The notes under the pieces are model-generated. The model saw nothing but the letters and a program-made list of their open reading frames with translations. It was not told the DNA's origin and searched no databases. The position numbers were made by a program, and so were the translations under genes. From Roseiarcus sp963783175 (GTDB lineage Bacteria > Pseudomonadota > Alphaproteobacteria > Rhizobiales > Beijerinckiaceae), in contig CAWANG010000027.1 of NCBI GenBank assembly GCA_963783175.1, positions 1-64,000 on the forward strand: DNA of 64,000 bases, read 5' to 3'. This document shows, piece by piece, positions 27,627-37,522 of the stretch (its first letter is position 1; every line of letters starts with the position of its first letter).

Positions 27627-28193
27627 ATGAATGTGATGAACAAGACCTCTGCCGCCCAGCCGCTGTCGCCCTATTCATCGGCGACCGCGAAAGCCAAGAT
27701 CGAGACCCACACCCTCTCCGTGTTGGTAGACAACGAGCCCGGCGTGCTGGCGCGGGTGGTCGGCATGTTCTCGGGCCGCGGCTATAACATCGAGAGCCTG
27801 ACGGTCGCCGAGGTCGCGCACGAGACCCATCTCTCGCGCATCACCATCGTCACCTCCGGCACGGCCGAGACCATCGAGCAGATTCGCCATCAACTCGAGC
27901 GTCTGGTTCCGGTCCATTCGGTGAAGGACCTCACCTTGACGGTGCGTGCGATCGAGCGTGAGCTCGCGATGATCAAGGTCAGGGGCAAGGGGGAGAACCG
28001 GGTCGAGGCAATGCGCCTCGCTGACGCTTTCCGCGCCAAAGTCATCGACGCGACGACCGAGAGCTTCATCTTCGAACTGACCGGCGCGCCGCGCAAGATC
28101 GACGATTTCGTCGAGCTTATGCGCCCGCTCGGCCTGGTCGAGGTCTCACGTACCGGCGTCGCCGCGATCTCGCGCGGGCCGGAGCCGATCTGA
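27627..28193 (+). CDS. ilvN: Acetolactate synthase small (regulatory) subunit
   Basis: 188 residues. The N-terminal ACT domain (HTLSVLVDNEPGVLARVVGM, then FSGRGYNIESLTVA) binds valine and activates or inhibits the IlvB subunit; the C-terminal domain includes RIDDF-like segments at KIDDFVELMRPLGLVEV. GGGAGCAAAGGAC precedes the ATG. It closes the ilvB unit. Confidence 0.94.
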   Translation: MNVMNKTSAAQPLSPYSSATAKAKIETHTLSVLVDNEPGVLARVVGMFSGRGYNIESLTVAEVAHETHLSRITIVTSGTAETIEQIRHQLERLVPVHSVKDLTLTVRAIERELAMIKVRGKGENRVEAMRLADAFRAKVIDATTESFIFELTGAPRKIDDFVELMRPLGLVEVSRTGVAAISRGPEPI

Positions 28194-28295
28194 ACCCAAT
28201 TATTCGGTCCGCCCGCCTCAACATCCCGCTTGCCGCGCCGCCCGCGCCAGCCCAAATCGACGCGTGGCGAGCGAAGCGGAGGGCCGGCAGGGTCG

Positions 28296-29955
28296 ATGAG
28301 CGACGAGGTCTTCGATTACGTGATCGTCGGGGCCGGCTCGGCGGGCTGCGTGCTCGCCGACCGGCTGACCGAAGACGGCCGATCACGGCTTCGTGCTCGA
28401 ATATGGCGGGTCGGACCGCTCCGTCTTCATCCAGATGCCGGCGGCGCTGTCGATCCCGATGAACATGAAGACCTACAATTGGGGTTATGTGAGCGAGCCC
28501 GAGCCCTATCTGGGTGGCCGGCGCATCGTCTGTCCGCGCGGCAAGGTTCTCGGCGGCTCGTCCTCGATCAACGGACTCGTCTATGTGCGCGGTCACGCGC
28601 TCGACTTCGAGCGCTGGGAGGAGGAGGGCGCGAAAGGCTGGGGGTACAAGAACGTGCTGCCCTACTTCCGTCGCGCAGAGAGCTTTCGCGGCGGCGCCGA
28701 CGCCTGGCGCGGCGGGGAGGGGCCGCTCGCGACCGCGCGGGGCGCGAAGCGCAATCCACTCTACGCCGCCTTCATCGAGGCGGGTCGTGAGGCCGGCTAC
28801 GCGGTGAGCCCCGACCTCAACGGCGAGCGGCAGGAGGGGTTTGGACCGCTCGACATGACGGTCAGGGACGGCGTGCGCGCGTCGGCCGCAAACGCCTATC
28901 TCCGGCCGGCGATGAGACGCCGCAACGTCAAGGTTCTCACCCACGCGCTCGCGACCCGGGTCGCCTTCGACGGGCGGCGCGCCGTCGGCGTGCATTACCG
29001 GAGCCAAGGACGCGAGCTCAAGGCCGCTGCGCGGCGCGAAGTCATTCTTTGCGGCGGTCCGATCAATTCGCCGCAGCTATTGAAGCTCTCAGGGGTAGGG
29101 CCGGCGGCGGAGCTCAGCGCGTTCGGTATCGACGTCGTGGCCGACCGGCGGGGCGTCGGCGAGAACCTGCAGGACCATCTCGAATTCACCTTTCAGGTCG
29201 CCTCCAGGCAGCCGATCACGCTTTATGGCCATACCGGCCTTGTCCGGCGCGCCCTGATCGGGGCCGAGTGGCTCATGCGCGGGCGCGGTCTCGGCACCTC
29301 CAATCATTTCGAGGCCGGCGGCTTCATCCGCTCGCGCGCCGGCATTCGTTACCCGGACATCCAGTATCATTTCCTGCCGATGGCGGTCGCGTACGACGGT
29401 TCGACCCTCGCCCGCGAACACGGCTTTCAAGCCCATGTCGGGCCGATGCGGTCGAAGAGCCGCGGCTGGGTTCGGCTGAAATCGCCCGATCCGGCCGAAC
29501 CGCCGCTGATCCAGTTCAATTATATGAGCCATCCGGACGACTGGATCGAGATGCGCGCCTGCGTGCGGCTGACGCGCGAGATTTTCGCTCAACCCGCCTT
29601 CGATCCCTATCGCGGCCGCGAAATCCAGCCCGGGGCGGAATGCGTCAGCGACGAGGCGATCGATACCTTCGTGCGCGAACGCGTGGAGAGCGCCTACCAT
29701 CCCTCTTGTTCTTGCAAGATGGGATCGCCCGCCGACCCCTCCGCCGTCGTCGACCCGGAAACGAGGGTGATCGGCGTCGAGGCGCTGCGCGTCGTCGATT
29801 CCTCGATCATGCCCTCGATCACCAACGGCAATCTCAACGCGCCCACGATCATGCTCGCCGAGAAAGCGGCCGACCTGATCCTCGGCAGCGATCCGTTGCC
29901 CGCCTCGAACGCGCCGTTTCAAGTCGCACCGGACTGGGAGACGAAGCAACGGTGA
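28296..29955 (+). pseudogene. GMC-family FAD oxidoreductase (choline/alcohol dehydrogenase-like), one frameshift
   Basis: Starts at ATG 28296 with DYVIVGAGSAGCVLADRLTE, the FAD-binding GMC signature. An extra base in GACGGCCGAT near 28379 shifts the frame; from FVLEYGGSDRSVFIQMPAAL on, the protein is intact. The second signature (GPINSPQLLKLSG), the active-site histidine in ESAYHPSCSCKMG and the end motif SITNGNLNAPTIMLAEKAA are all present. About 550 residues. Such enzymes oxidise primary alcohols such as choline; the substrate here is not known. Confidence 0.86.
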
Positions 29956-30043
29956 CGCGGCCAGACGGCGTATAGAGGCGCGCTTGCGTTCCGACCAGAA
30001 AGGCCTATATTTGGGTCAGACAGGACAGAAAGCGCGCCCTTCG

Positions 30044-30289
30044 ATGAGAAGGTGGCAAGTCCAAGACGCGAAGACGCGTCTCAGCGAGGTCATCGAGCGG
30101 GCGCGTTCTGAAGGACCGCAGTCCATTACCCGCCACGGCAAGGAGCGCGCCGTCGTTCTTTCGATTGAGGAATATCGCTCGCTCGTCGCCCAGAGGCCGG
30201 ATTTCAAAACCTATCTGCTGGGTGGCCCCAAGGTTGACGATTTCTCCGTTGATCGCGATCGGAACGGCGCTCGAGACATCGAGCTTTGA
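30044..30289 (+). CDS. Type II antitoxin, Phd/YefM family
   Basis: 81 residues from ATG 30044. WQVQDAKTRLSEVIERARSE, QSITRHGKERAVVLSIEEY and a DFSVDRD-like tail are the Phd/YefM pattern: a DNA-binding N-terminus and a toxin-neutralising end. It overlaps the PIN toxin start by 4 bases. The complex should repress its own promoter. A TTG-started extension from 29984 is possible but less likely. Confidence 0.9.
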   Translation: MRRWQVQDAKTRLSEVIERARSEGPQSITRHGKERAVVLSIEEYRSLVAQRPDFKTYLLGGPKVDDFSVDRDRNGARDIEL

Positions 30290-30714
30290 CCGGGACCGGC
30301 GGATATCTTCTCGACACCAATGTCATCTCCGAGACGCGGAGATCTCGCGCCGACGCCGGCGTGATCGCGTTCCTCTCGGCAGCCAACTCGGCGGGGTTGT
30401 ATCTGAGCGTCCTGACGCTTGGGGAGTTGCGGAGAGGAGTCGCCGCCAAACGGCGAAGCGACCGCACAGCCAGAGATCAGCTGAGCCTATGGGTTGACGG
30501 CATCGAGGCCAACTTCGCTGATCGCCTGCTATCGGTCGATGCCCAGACAGCAAGACTTTGGGGCGAACTCTCGGCTTCGCGGAGCCTGCCGGTAGTTGAT
30601 ACGCTCATCGCGGCTACGGCAATAAATCACGGTCTCACCTTGGTGACACGCAACATCCGCGACATCGAGTCAACGGGCGTAAGGCTGGTCGACCCTTGGA
30701 CCGTAAAAGGCTGA
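30286..30714 (+). CDS. PIN-domain ribonuclease toxin (VapC/FitB-like)
   Basis: 142 residues starting with TTG at 30286 in a TTGA overlap with the antitoxin stop. PIN acidic residues are seen in LLDTNVISE (Asp10), LGELRRGV, VVDTLIAATA and TRNIRD. Such toxins cleave RNA, often initiator tRNA or rRNA, when the antitoxin is degraded. The Phd/YefM plus PIN pairing is common in alphaproteobacteria. It looks complete. Confidence 0.9.
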   Translation: MTGTGGYLLDTNVISETRRSRADAGVIAFLSAANSAGLYLSVLTLGELRRGVAAKRRSDRTARDQLSLWVDGIEANFADRLLSVDAQTARLWGELSASRSLPVVDTLIAATAINHGLTLVTRNIRDIESTGVRLVDPWTVKG

Positions 30715-30857
30715 GCTAAGGCGGCTGCAACTCAAGCCGCGACAGCGTTGATCTTGCGGTGATGCCCAGCCCGGAATTTTCGGGTTCAAATCGCGGGCGG
30801 GCGGGCGCAAGGTCCCGGGCGAACAGGCAAAATGAACGTCGGGAAAGGCGGGAACGC

Positions 30858-32405
30858 ATGTCGGAGAGCGCATCGGCCGCCGCCAGGGAGCCAAGACGCG
30901 GCCGCGAGGCGCGCCGCTCCGCCCGCGCCCATCGTTCGCATGCGTCCGTCCCCTACGTCACGCGCAAGATCCCGCTCACGGAAATGTTGAGCGAAGAGGG
31001 CCTCGAAACGATCGAGCACAATGCCGAGACGCTGCTTGAGGAAATCGGCATCGAGTTTCGTGACTTTCCCCGCGCGCTCGAGCTCTTTCGCAGCGCAGGC
31101 TGCGATGTCAGGGGCGAGCGGGTGCGGTTCCCGCGCGGTCTCGCGCGCCAGCTCTGCGCCACTGCGCCGGCGCAATATGTGCAGCACGCGCGCAACCCCG
31201 AGCGCAACGTCAAGATCGGCGGCGACGCGATGGTGTTCGCCCCCAACTACGGGTCGCCGTTCGTCCACGACCTCGACCATGGCCGCCGCTACGGGACGCT
31301 CGAAGACTTCCAGAATTTCGTCAAGCTCGCGTATCTGAGCCCCTATATCCACCATTCCGGCGGCACGGTCTGCGAGCCCGTCGACCTGCCCGTCAACAAG
31401 CGGCATCTCGAGATGGTGTATGCGCACCTGAAATACTCGGACAAACCGTTTATGGGATCGGTGACCAAGCCCGAGCGGGCCGAGGACAGCGTGCGCATCT
31501 GCGAGCTTCTGTTTGGCGAGGACTTCGTTCGCGACAACACGGTGCTGACGAGTCTCATCAACGCGAACTCGCCGCTCGTCTGGGATTCGAGCATGCTCGG
31601 CGCCGCGGAAGCCTATGCTAAAGCCAACCAGGCCTGCATCATCACGCCGTTCATCCTGTCCGGCGCGATGAGCCCGGTGACGGTCGCCGGCACACTGACC
31701 CAGGTGCTGGCCGAAGTCATGGCGGGAACCGCGTTCTGCCAGCTCACTCGCCCAGGCGCGCCGGTCGTGTTCGGAACCTTCGTCTCGACGCTTTCCATGC
31801 AGTCCGGCGCCCCGACCTTCGGCACGCCCGAGGCGGCGCTGGCGATCTTCGGCGCGGGCCAGCTCGCGCGGCGGATGAACATGCCCTTCCGCACCGGCGG
31901 CTCGCTCTGCGCCTCCAAGATCCCCGACGCGCAGGCGGCTTACGAGAGCGCCCAGACGCTCGTGCCGACGGTGCTGGCGGGGGCCAATTTCGTCCTCCAC
32001 GCCGCCGGCTGGCTCGAGGGCGGGCTCGCCGCGTCCTACGAGAAGTTCGTGATGGACTTCGACCAGCTCGGGGCGATGCATGTGCTGGCTAGAGGCGTCG
32101 ACTTCAGCTTGAACGGCCAGGCGATGGAGGCGTTCCATCAGGTCGAGCCGGGCGGGCACTTCTTAGGCTGCGCCCATACCCAGGCCAATTTCGAGACCGC
32201 CTTCTATCGCTCCAACATCGCCGACAACAATTCCGTCGAGCAATGGCGCGAGGAGGGGTCGAAGGACGCGGCGACCCGCGCCAACGCCCTATGGAAGTCG
32301 ATGCTGGCCGAATACGAGGCCCCGCCGCTCGACCCAGCCAAGGACGAAGCGATCCGCGAATTCATCGAGAAGCGCAAGGCGTCGATGCCTGACGCGACTT
32401 ATTGA
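30858..32405 (+). CDS. Trimethylamine methyltransferase (MttB) superfamily protein, non-pyrrolysine type
   Basis: 515 residues from ATG 30858 (a longer in-frame start at 30759 has an arginine-rich, unlikely N-terminus). The segments TLLEEIGIEFRDFPRALELF, GGTVCEPVDLPVNKR, QSGAPTFGTPEAALAIFGAG and GAHFVLH-like GANFVLHAAGWLEGGL match the MttB barrel. There is no in-frame TAG, so it is of the non-pyrrolysine group, some members of which demethylate glycine betaine or related quaternary amines to a corrinoid protein. The neighbouring FAD/GcvT gene supports a methylated-amine role. No corrinoid protein is adjacent. Confidence 0.87.
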   Translation: MSESASAAAREPRRGREARRSARAHRSHASVPYVTRKIPLTEMLSEEGLETIEHNAETLLEEIGIEFRDFPRALELFRSAGCDVRGERVRFPRGLARQLCATAPAQYVQHARNPERNVKIGGDAMVFAPNYGSPFVHDLDHGRRYGTLEDFQNFVKLAYLSPYIHHSGGTVCEPVDLPVNKRHLEMVYAHLKYSDKPFMGSVTKPERAEDSVRICELLFGEDFVRDNTVLTSLINANSPLVWDSSMLGAAEAYAKANQACIITPFILSGAMSPVTVAGTLTQVLAEVMAGTAFCQLTRPGAPVVFGTFVSTLSMQSGAPTFGTPEAALAIFGAGQLARRMNMPFRTGGSLCASKIPDAQAAYESAQTLVPTVLAGANFVLHAAGWLEGGLAASYEKFVMDFDQLGAMHVLARGVDFSLNGQAMEAFHQVEPGGHFLGCAHTQANFETAFYRSNIADNNSVEQWREEGSKDAATRANALWKSMLAEYEAPPLDPAKDEAIREFIEKRKASMPDATY

Positions 32406-32433
32406 CAGTGCCTCAGGCCAATCGGGAGACACA

Positions 32434-32961
32434 ATGGAGCCGGGTCAACAGGACGCCGTACGGACGATAAGCGCCGGCGTTATCGGCGGCCTCATCGGCG
32501 GCGTATTCATTTGGCTCTACGAGGGCGCCGTCTGGGTCGAAGTGCAACACCTGATGCCGCTTGCCGGCATCCCGCGCAACGCGACCGGTCTCGTCTTCGG
32601 CCAAGCGGTGCAGGAGTCGCTCGGCGGTTTCGCCTACGTTCTTGGCGCCGGCATCCATTTCTTTTTCTGCATTGTCTGGGGCGTGGCTTTCGCTTACTCG
32701 TGGCCGTACTTTGCTCGACGCGGCTTTGAAGCAACCCTGGTCGCGCTGTTTTTTGCCGTGATCATCTGGGTTGTGATGCATGCCGCCATCGCGCTCGCAT
32801 CCTCCAACCATCCGAATTACCTCGATCCTAATGTTGTCATCGGCGGCCTCATGTCGCATTTCTTCTACACCGTGCCGCTTGCGCTCATCGTCAAGCTGAT
32901 GCTCGCCGGTCCGCCGGCTCTCGACGAGCAACCCGTTTCGCGGATGGAGGCGACGCGGTGA
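32434..32961 (+). CDS. Membrane protein of unknown function between MttB and oxidoreductase genes
   Basis: 175 residues with GGGAGA upstream of ATG 32434. Four hydrophobic segments: ISAGVIGGLIGGVFIWLYEG, the region around VLGAGIHFFFCIVWGVAFAY, VALFFAVIIWVVMHAAIALA, and MSHFFYTVPLALIVKLMLA. It resembles the YagU/DUF1440 type, but the match is weak. The stop overlaps the next gene's GTG by 4 bases, so it is translationally coupled with the FAD oxidoreductase. Confidence 0.78.
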   Translation: MEPGQQDAVRTISAGVIGGLIGGVFIWLYEGAVWVEVQHLMPLAGIPRNATGLVFGQAVQESLGGFAYVLGAGIHFFFCIVWGVAFAYSWPYFARRGFEATLVALFFAVIIWVVMHAAIALASSNHPNYLDPNVVIGGLMSHFFYTVPLALIVKLMLAGPPALDEQPVSRMEATR

Positions 32962-35469
32962 GAACGCATGCGCGGGCGGCAGTGATCGGCGGAGGTGTGG
33001 TCGGCGTCTCGACGCTCTATCATCTAGCCAAGAAAGGCTGGAGCGACAGCCTTCTCGTCGAGCGCAAGGAGCTGACGTCGGGTTCGACCTGGCACGCGGC
33101 GGGCCTCTTGCCGCTCTTCAACCTCAGCTATTCGGTCGGGCAGATCCACAAATATTCGGTCGGCCTGTATAGCACGCTCGAGAAGGAGACGAGCTTCGAC
33201 GTCGGCCTGCGCCAGGTCTCGAATATCCGCCTCGCGCGCACCCGCGACCGGATGGACGAATATCACTATTACGCCGGAGTCGCCGCCACGATCGGCGTCA
33301 AGGTCAAGTTCCTGACCCCGCAGGAGGTCAAGGAGATCTGGCCGCTCTGCAATGTCGATGGAATCATCGGCGCGATCCAGCATCCCGAGGACGGCTATAT
33401 CCAGCCTGCGGATCTTACGCAGGCGCTTGCGCGGGCGGCGCGCGAATTCGGGGCTGAGATCAACCGCCAGACGACCGTGATCGCGATCGAGCGGCAGCCA
33501 GGCGGCGAATGGAAGGTTGCGACCGACAAAGGCGACATCGTTTGCGAGCACGTTGTCGTGGCCACCGGCAATTTCGCGAGGCAGACCGGCCGGATGGTCG
33601 GGATCAACGTGCCGGTGATCCCGGTTCAGCACCAATATATCGTCACCGAGGCGCATCCCGAGATTGTCGCGCGCAAGGCCAAGGGCCTGCCGGAGATGGG
33701 GGTCTTACGCGAGTCCGATTCGTCCTGGTACATGCGCGAGGAGGCGGGCGGGCTCCTGCTCGGGCCTTACGAAAAAGGCGCGCCGGCCTGTTATGTCGAC
33801 GGACCGTCCGCGGACAGCGAGTACGAGCTCTTTCCCGAAGATCTCGATCGTCTTGCGCCGCACATTGAGACGGCGATTGCCCGCGTTCCCGCCTTCGGCG
33901 AGGTCGGGGTCAAGAAAGTCTATAACGGCGCGATCGCCTATACGCCGGACGGCTCGCCGATCGTCGGCCCGGCGCCGGGCCTCAAGAACTTCTGGCTCAA
34001 CGAAGGCCATTCGTTCGGCGTGACCGCGGCCGGCGGCGCCGGTTGGCAGCTCGCCGAATGGATCGTCGACGGCGAGCCGACGATCGACATGCTGGGCGTC
34101 GATCCGCGCCGCTTCTTCCCCTTTGCGCGAGACGGGGTACCTCATCGAGAAGAGCGAGGAGGCCTACGCCAAGGTCTTCACGGTCCATTACCCGGACGAG
34201 GAGCGCGTCGCCGCGCGGCCGCTGCGCCAGACGCCATGCTATTCGCGGATGAAGGATCTGGGCGCGGTGTTCGGCTCGGTTTACGGTTGGGAGCGGCCGA
34301 ACTGGTTCGCGCCGCCGGGCTACGCGCTGAGCGAGGTTGACCTCGCTGGACCGGACGTGCTGCTCAATGAGAATCATCCCGCCGTCGCTCCGGGCGAAAG
34401 GCCGCGCGAGAAGTGGAGCTTCCGACGATCGAACTATTTCGAGTTCGTCGGCGCCGAGTGTCGCAACGTGCACGAGAACGTCGGCCTCCAGGATATGTCG
34501 GCCTTCGCCAAGTTCGAGGTCTCCGGTCCGGGCGCCGAGGTGTGGCTGAATTCCATTCTGACCAACCGCGTCCCGAAAGGTCCCGGCCGCGTCACGCTGA
34601 CCTATCTTTTGACTGCGCGCGGCGGGGTGCGCGCCGAATTCACGCTGACGCGGATCGGGTCGCAGCGTTTCTACCTTGTCTCGGCGGGCGCGCTGGAGAC
34701 GCATGATTTCGACACGCTCACGAAGCTTCTGCCCGGCGACGGAAGCGTGCGCCTCGACAGGGTGACGACGCAGCGCGGCGTTCTCGTACTCGCCGGTCCG
34801 CGCTCGCGCGAGGTGCTGGCGAAAGTCGCCGACATCGACGTCTCCGACGAAGCGTTCCCGTGGCTCACCGCGCGACATGTATCTGTTGGAGCGGCCGGCC
34901 TCATGGCCATGCGGGTCAATTTCGTCGGCGAGCTCGGCTATGAATTGCACCATCCGATCGAGACGCAGAACTATATCTTCGATGCGCTCATGTCCGCCGG
35001 CAGTGAGTATGGAATTCGACCGTTTGGCGTTCGGGCCATGGATTCGCTCAGGCTGGAAAAGTCTTACAAGCTCGTCGGGCGTGAACTCTCGATCGAATAC
35101 GCCGCGCTCGAATCGGGCCTCGACCGGTTCGTCGATTTCAAGAAGGGGCCGTTCCTCGGCCGCGACGCGCTGATCACCTGGACAGGCAAGGGGTTCGAGA
35201 ACAAACTCGTGACGCTTGAAGTCCAGGGCGTGAGCGACGCCGACGCGCGCGGTTCCGAGCCGATTACGAAGCATGGGGCGACGATCGGCCGCACGACGTC
35301 TGGCGGGTACGGCTGGCGGACCGGCAAATCGCTCGCGCTGGCGATGGTGAAGCCCGAGTTCTCGCATGTCGGCAGCGAGGTGGACGTGCGCATTTTAGGC
35401 GAGACCCGCGGCGCGGTCGTGATCGCCGACAGTCCTTATGACCCGAAGAATGCGGCGTTGAGGGCGTAG
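32958..35469 (+). pseudogene. FAD-dependent oxidoreductase fused to GcvT domain (dimethylglycine/sarcosine dehydrogenase-like), one frameshift
   Basis: About 837 residues. The N-terminal half is a DAO-type FAD domain (AVIGGGVVGVSTLYHLAKKG, STWHAAGLLPL with the likely covalent-FAD histidine). The C-terminal half is a folate-binding GcvT domain (NYFEFVGAECRNVHENVGLQ, FVGELGYELH). The frame breaks near 34125 in TTTGCGCGAGACG between RRFFPF and RETGYLIEK; one base too many or a lost GC pair explains it. Intact relatives oxidatively demethylate dimethylglycine or sarcosine and pass the methyl to tetrahydrofolate. It is coupled to the upstream membrane protein. Confidence 0.86.
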
Positions 35470-35555
35470 GCAGGGAGCTGCAAGCCAAACCGTTTGAGCT
35501 TCACCCTGCGAGCCGCTAGAAGCGGGCCGCGCGTCTTCCGCCTTCCGGAGCTCTC

Positions 35556-36446
35556 ATGTCCGATTCCCTGAACGCGACCCCGCAGCAGCAGTCCGAAATC
35601 CTGATGCAGGCGCTGCCGCACATGCTGCGCTACGACGATGCGATCGTGGTGGTGAAGTACGGCGGTCACGCGATGGGCGACGAAGACAAGGCGCGCGACT
35701 TCGCCAAGGACATGGTGCTTCTCGAGCAGTCCGGCATCAATCCGGTGGTCGTGCATGGCGGAGGGCCACAGATCGGCTCGATGCTGAAGAAGCTCGGCAT
35801 CGAATCGCACTTTTCCGGCGGCCTTCGCGTGACCGACAAGTCAACGATCGAGATCGTCGAGATGGTGCTGGCCGGATCGATCAACAAACAGATCGTCGGA
35901 TCGATCAACGCCCAGGGCGGCCGCGCGGTCGGCCTCTGCGGCAAGGACGGCAACATGGTGACGGCGCGCAAGGTCACGCGCGCGCGCCATGCCACGCCCG
36001 ACGAGGACGTGGTCGACCTCGGCTTTGTCGGCGAGCCCGAAAAAATCGACATCACCGTGCTCGAGCAGATTCTCGGCCGCGAGCTCATCCCGGTCCTAGC
36101 CCCGGTAGCGCAAGGCGCGGATGGGCAGACCTACAACGTCAACGCCGACACCTTCGCCGGCGCCATCGCCGGCGCGCTCGGCGCCAAGCGACTCTTGTTC
36201 CTGACCGACGTTCCGGGCGTCCTGGACAAGAACGGCGCCCTGATGAAGGAACTCAGGATCGACGACATCCGCAGCCTCATCGCCGACGGCACGATCACCG
36301 GCGGCATGATCCCCAAGGTCGAAACCTGCATCTATGCGCTCGAGCGGGGCGTCGAGGGCGTCGTGATCCTCGACGGCAAGGTTCCCCACGCTGTGCTGAT
36401 CGAGCTCTTGACCGATTATGGCGCGGGAACGCTGATCATGAGATAG
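35556..36446 (+). CDS. argB: Acetylglutamate kinase
   Basis: 296 residues. Phosphorylates N-acetylglutamate, the second step of arginine synthesis, in the cytosol. Motifs: IVVVKYGGHAMGD, NPVVVHGGGPQIG, GLCGKDGNM, YNVNADTFAGAIAGALGAKR and GGMIPKVETC, all standard for the amino-acid kinase family. GGAG lies 7 bases before the ATG. It is intact and is the last core gene before the integrated element. Confidence 0.96.
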   Translation: MSDSLNATPQQQSEILMQALPHMLRYDDAIVVVKYGGHAMGDEDKARDFAKDMVLLEQSGINPVVVHGGGPQIGSMLKKLGIESHFSGGLRVTDKSTIEIVEMVLAGSINKQIVGSINAQGGRAVGLCGKDGNMVTARKVTRARHATPDEDVVDLGFVGEPEKIDITVLEQILGRELIPVLAPVAQGADGQTYNVNADTFAGAIAGALGAKRLLFLTDVPGVLDKNGALMKELRIDDIRSLIADGTITGGMIPKVETCIYALERGVEGVVILDGKVPHAVLIELLTDYGAGTLIMR

Positions 36447-36649
36447 CGGGTAGACGAATATTGTATGTGGAAAAGTATCCTTTTTATCTCAATTACTTAG
36501 ATGATAAATTTTCGAACCAGAATGTTGGAAAAAAGCTGTGGGGGTAGCACTGGGGTATCGGGGACCAGCTCGGCGACGTCGAAGCCATGCTGGGCTCTCT
36601 CGACGCCGCGCGCGCGGCCAAGCCTCAGTGAAGCGAACGGGCGTAGAAC
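36447..36649. other. AT-rich junction and truncated phage gene tail
   Basis: After argB comes an AT-rich stretch (36455-36535). From about 36549 an open frame without a start runs to TGA 36629-36631, ending in GDVEAMLGSLDAARAAKPQ; it looks like the 3' end of a lost gene, as expected at an element boundary. Confidence 0.5.
36539..36549 (+). repeat. Candidate left attachment site (TGGGGGTAGCA)
   Basis: Identical to 50148-50158; the two preceding triplets also nearly agree (CTG versus CTC). It lies 93 bases after argB. Short enough to be chance, but placed where an element end is expected. Confidence 0.5.
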
Positions 36650-36772
36650 ATGGGCTATCCGCTGATCGGGTGGGTGATCGCGCTCGTGTGGGCGTGCACG
36701 GCGGACACTGAGTGTCGCGTCGAGACTAAGCCCGTCATCGACAACGTGGGCGCCAACGATGCGCAAGTTTGA
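36650..36772 (+). CDS. Small putative lipoprotein/membrane peptide (40 residues)
   Basis: ATG 36650 opens a 40-codon frame: MGYPLIGWVIALVWACTADT, then a polar tail ending DNVGANDAQV. A hydrophobic start with Cys near residue 16 suggests a small secreted or lipid-anchored protein, typical of phage lysis or superinfection regions. Too short for a sure call. Confidence 0.4.
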   Translation: MGYPLIGWVIALVWACTADTECRVETKPVIDNVGANDAQV

Positions 36773-36882
36773 GCGTGTTGAGATCGAAGGGGGGAGGTCG
36801 ATGTTGTTCTGAGCCTTATTTCGCGTCAACGATAGCCGCGGGGCGCCAGTGCCGATCCGCGGAAGCATGGGAGTTGAGAGAA

Positions 36883-37455
36883 GTGGACATTCCAAAAGCC
36901 ATCTGCGAGGCCGGGGTCAAGGCGATCCGGCGGGGAAAAGCGATTTGGGGAACTGACAACGTCGATGGAATTCGAGAAGAATTTACCTCAGCACTGATGG
37001 CAGAAAATCTGCACGAAGCTTTAGATTTGCCAATTAGGACTGAGCGACCATATACGGACGTGTACAATAAGCTCGGCTTAAATATTTTGCCCGACGATAT
37101 CGCAAACGAAATCAGTCTGCTTCGCGCGGATATCGTGATTTATGACGCGCTCGGAGAGGAAGCAAAACCTGTTGCAATAGTGGAGTATAAGATATTTGCT
37201 GAAGGCGCGAAAACAATGAATCTCGCCGCCGATCTTCGCAAAGCTGACGCTGTTGAACTAAGAAAGCATATCCCAATCTATCTCGCGGTCCTGATCTGCG
37301 AGATAACAACGAGACCTCTTGAAATACGGAAATCAGATTTAAACAGGGAACTCGGTCACGAGATATTGTTTTCGCCGCCGGAGAAAGTCCGGGACTGGGC
37401 GTGGTGTTTTGGATGCTGGCATTTGCCGTTCGAGGTAGTGGCAGTCGCCGACTGA
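36883..37455 (+). CDS. Unknown protein with PD-(D/E)XK nuclease-like motif
   Basis: About 190 residues if GTG 36883 is used; an extension to 36769 is open. The base composition is clearly more AT-rich than the core genes. The motif LLRADIVIYDALG followed by PVAIVEYKIFAEG has the spacing Asp ... Glu-X-Lys of PD-(D/E)XK nucleases. Start VDIPKAICEAGVKAIRRGKA. No modification methylase is beside it. It could be a restriction-like defence protein or an unrelated fold with the same pattern. Confidence 0.6.
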   Translation: MDIPKAICEAGVKAIRRGKAIWGTDNVDGIREEFTSALMAENLHEALDLPIRTERPYTDVYNKLGLNILPDDIANEISLLRADIVIYDALGEEAKPVAIVEYKIFAEGAKTMNLAADLRKADAVELRKHIPIYLAVLICEITTRPLEIRKSDLNRELGHEILFSPPEKVRDWAWCFGCWHLPFEVVAVAD

Positions 37456-37522
37456 GGTTGTCGTGTGGGTGCGTCGTCGAGCGGACGCCACCGACGTGAT
37501 CGAGCTTCGAAGGGAATCGTTT

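Noticed and set aside
30770..30815. tRNA-like GGGTTCAAATC box
   Set aside because: The bases on each side do not form a T-stem, and no acceptor or anticodon stem is found around it.
30858..32405. Pyrrolysine-containing MttB
   Set aside because: The frame has no internal TAG and no pyl genes are seen; it belongs to the non-pyrrolysine group.
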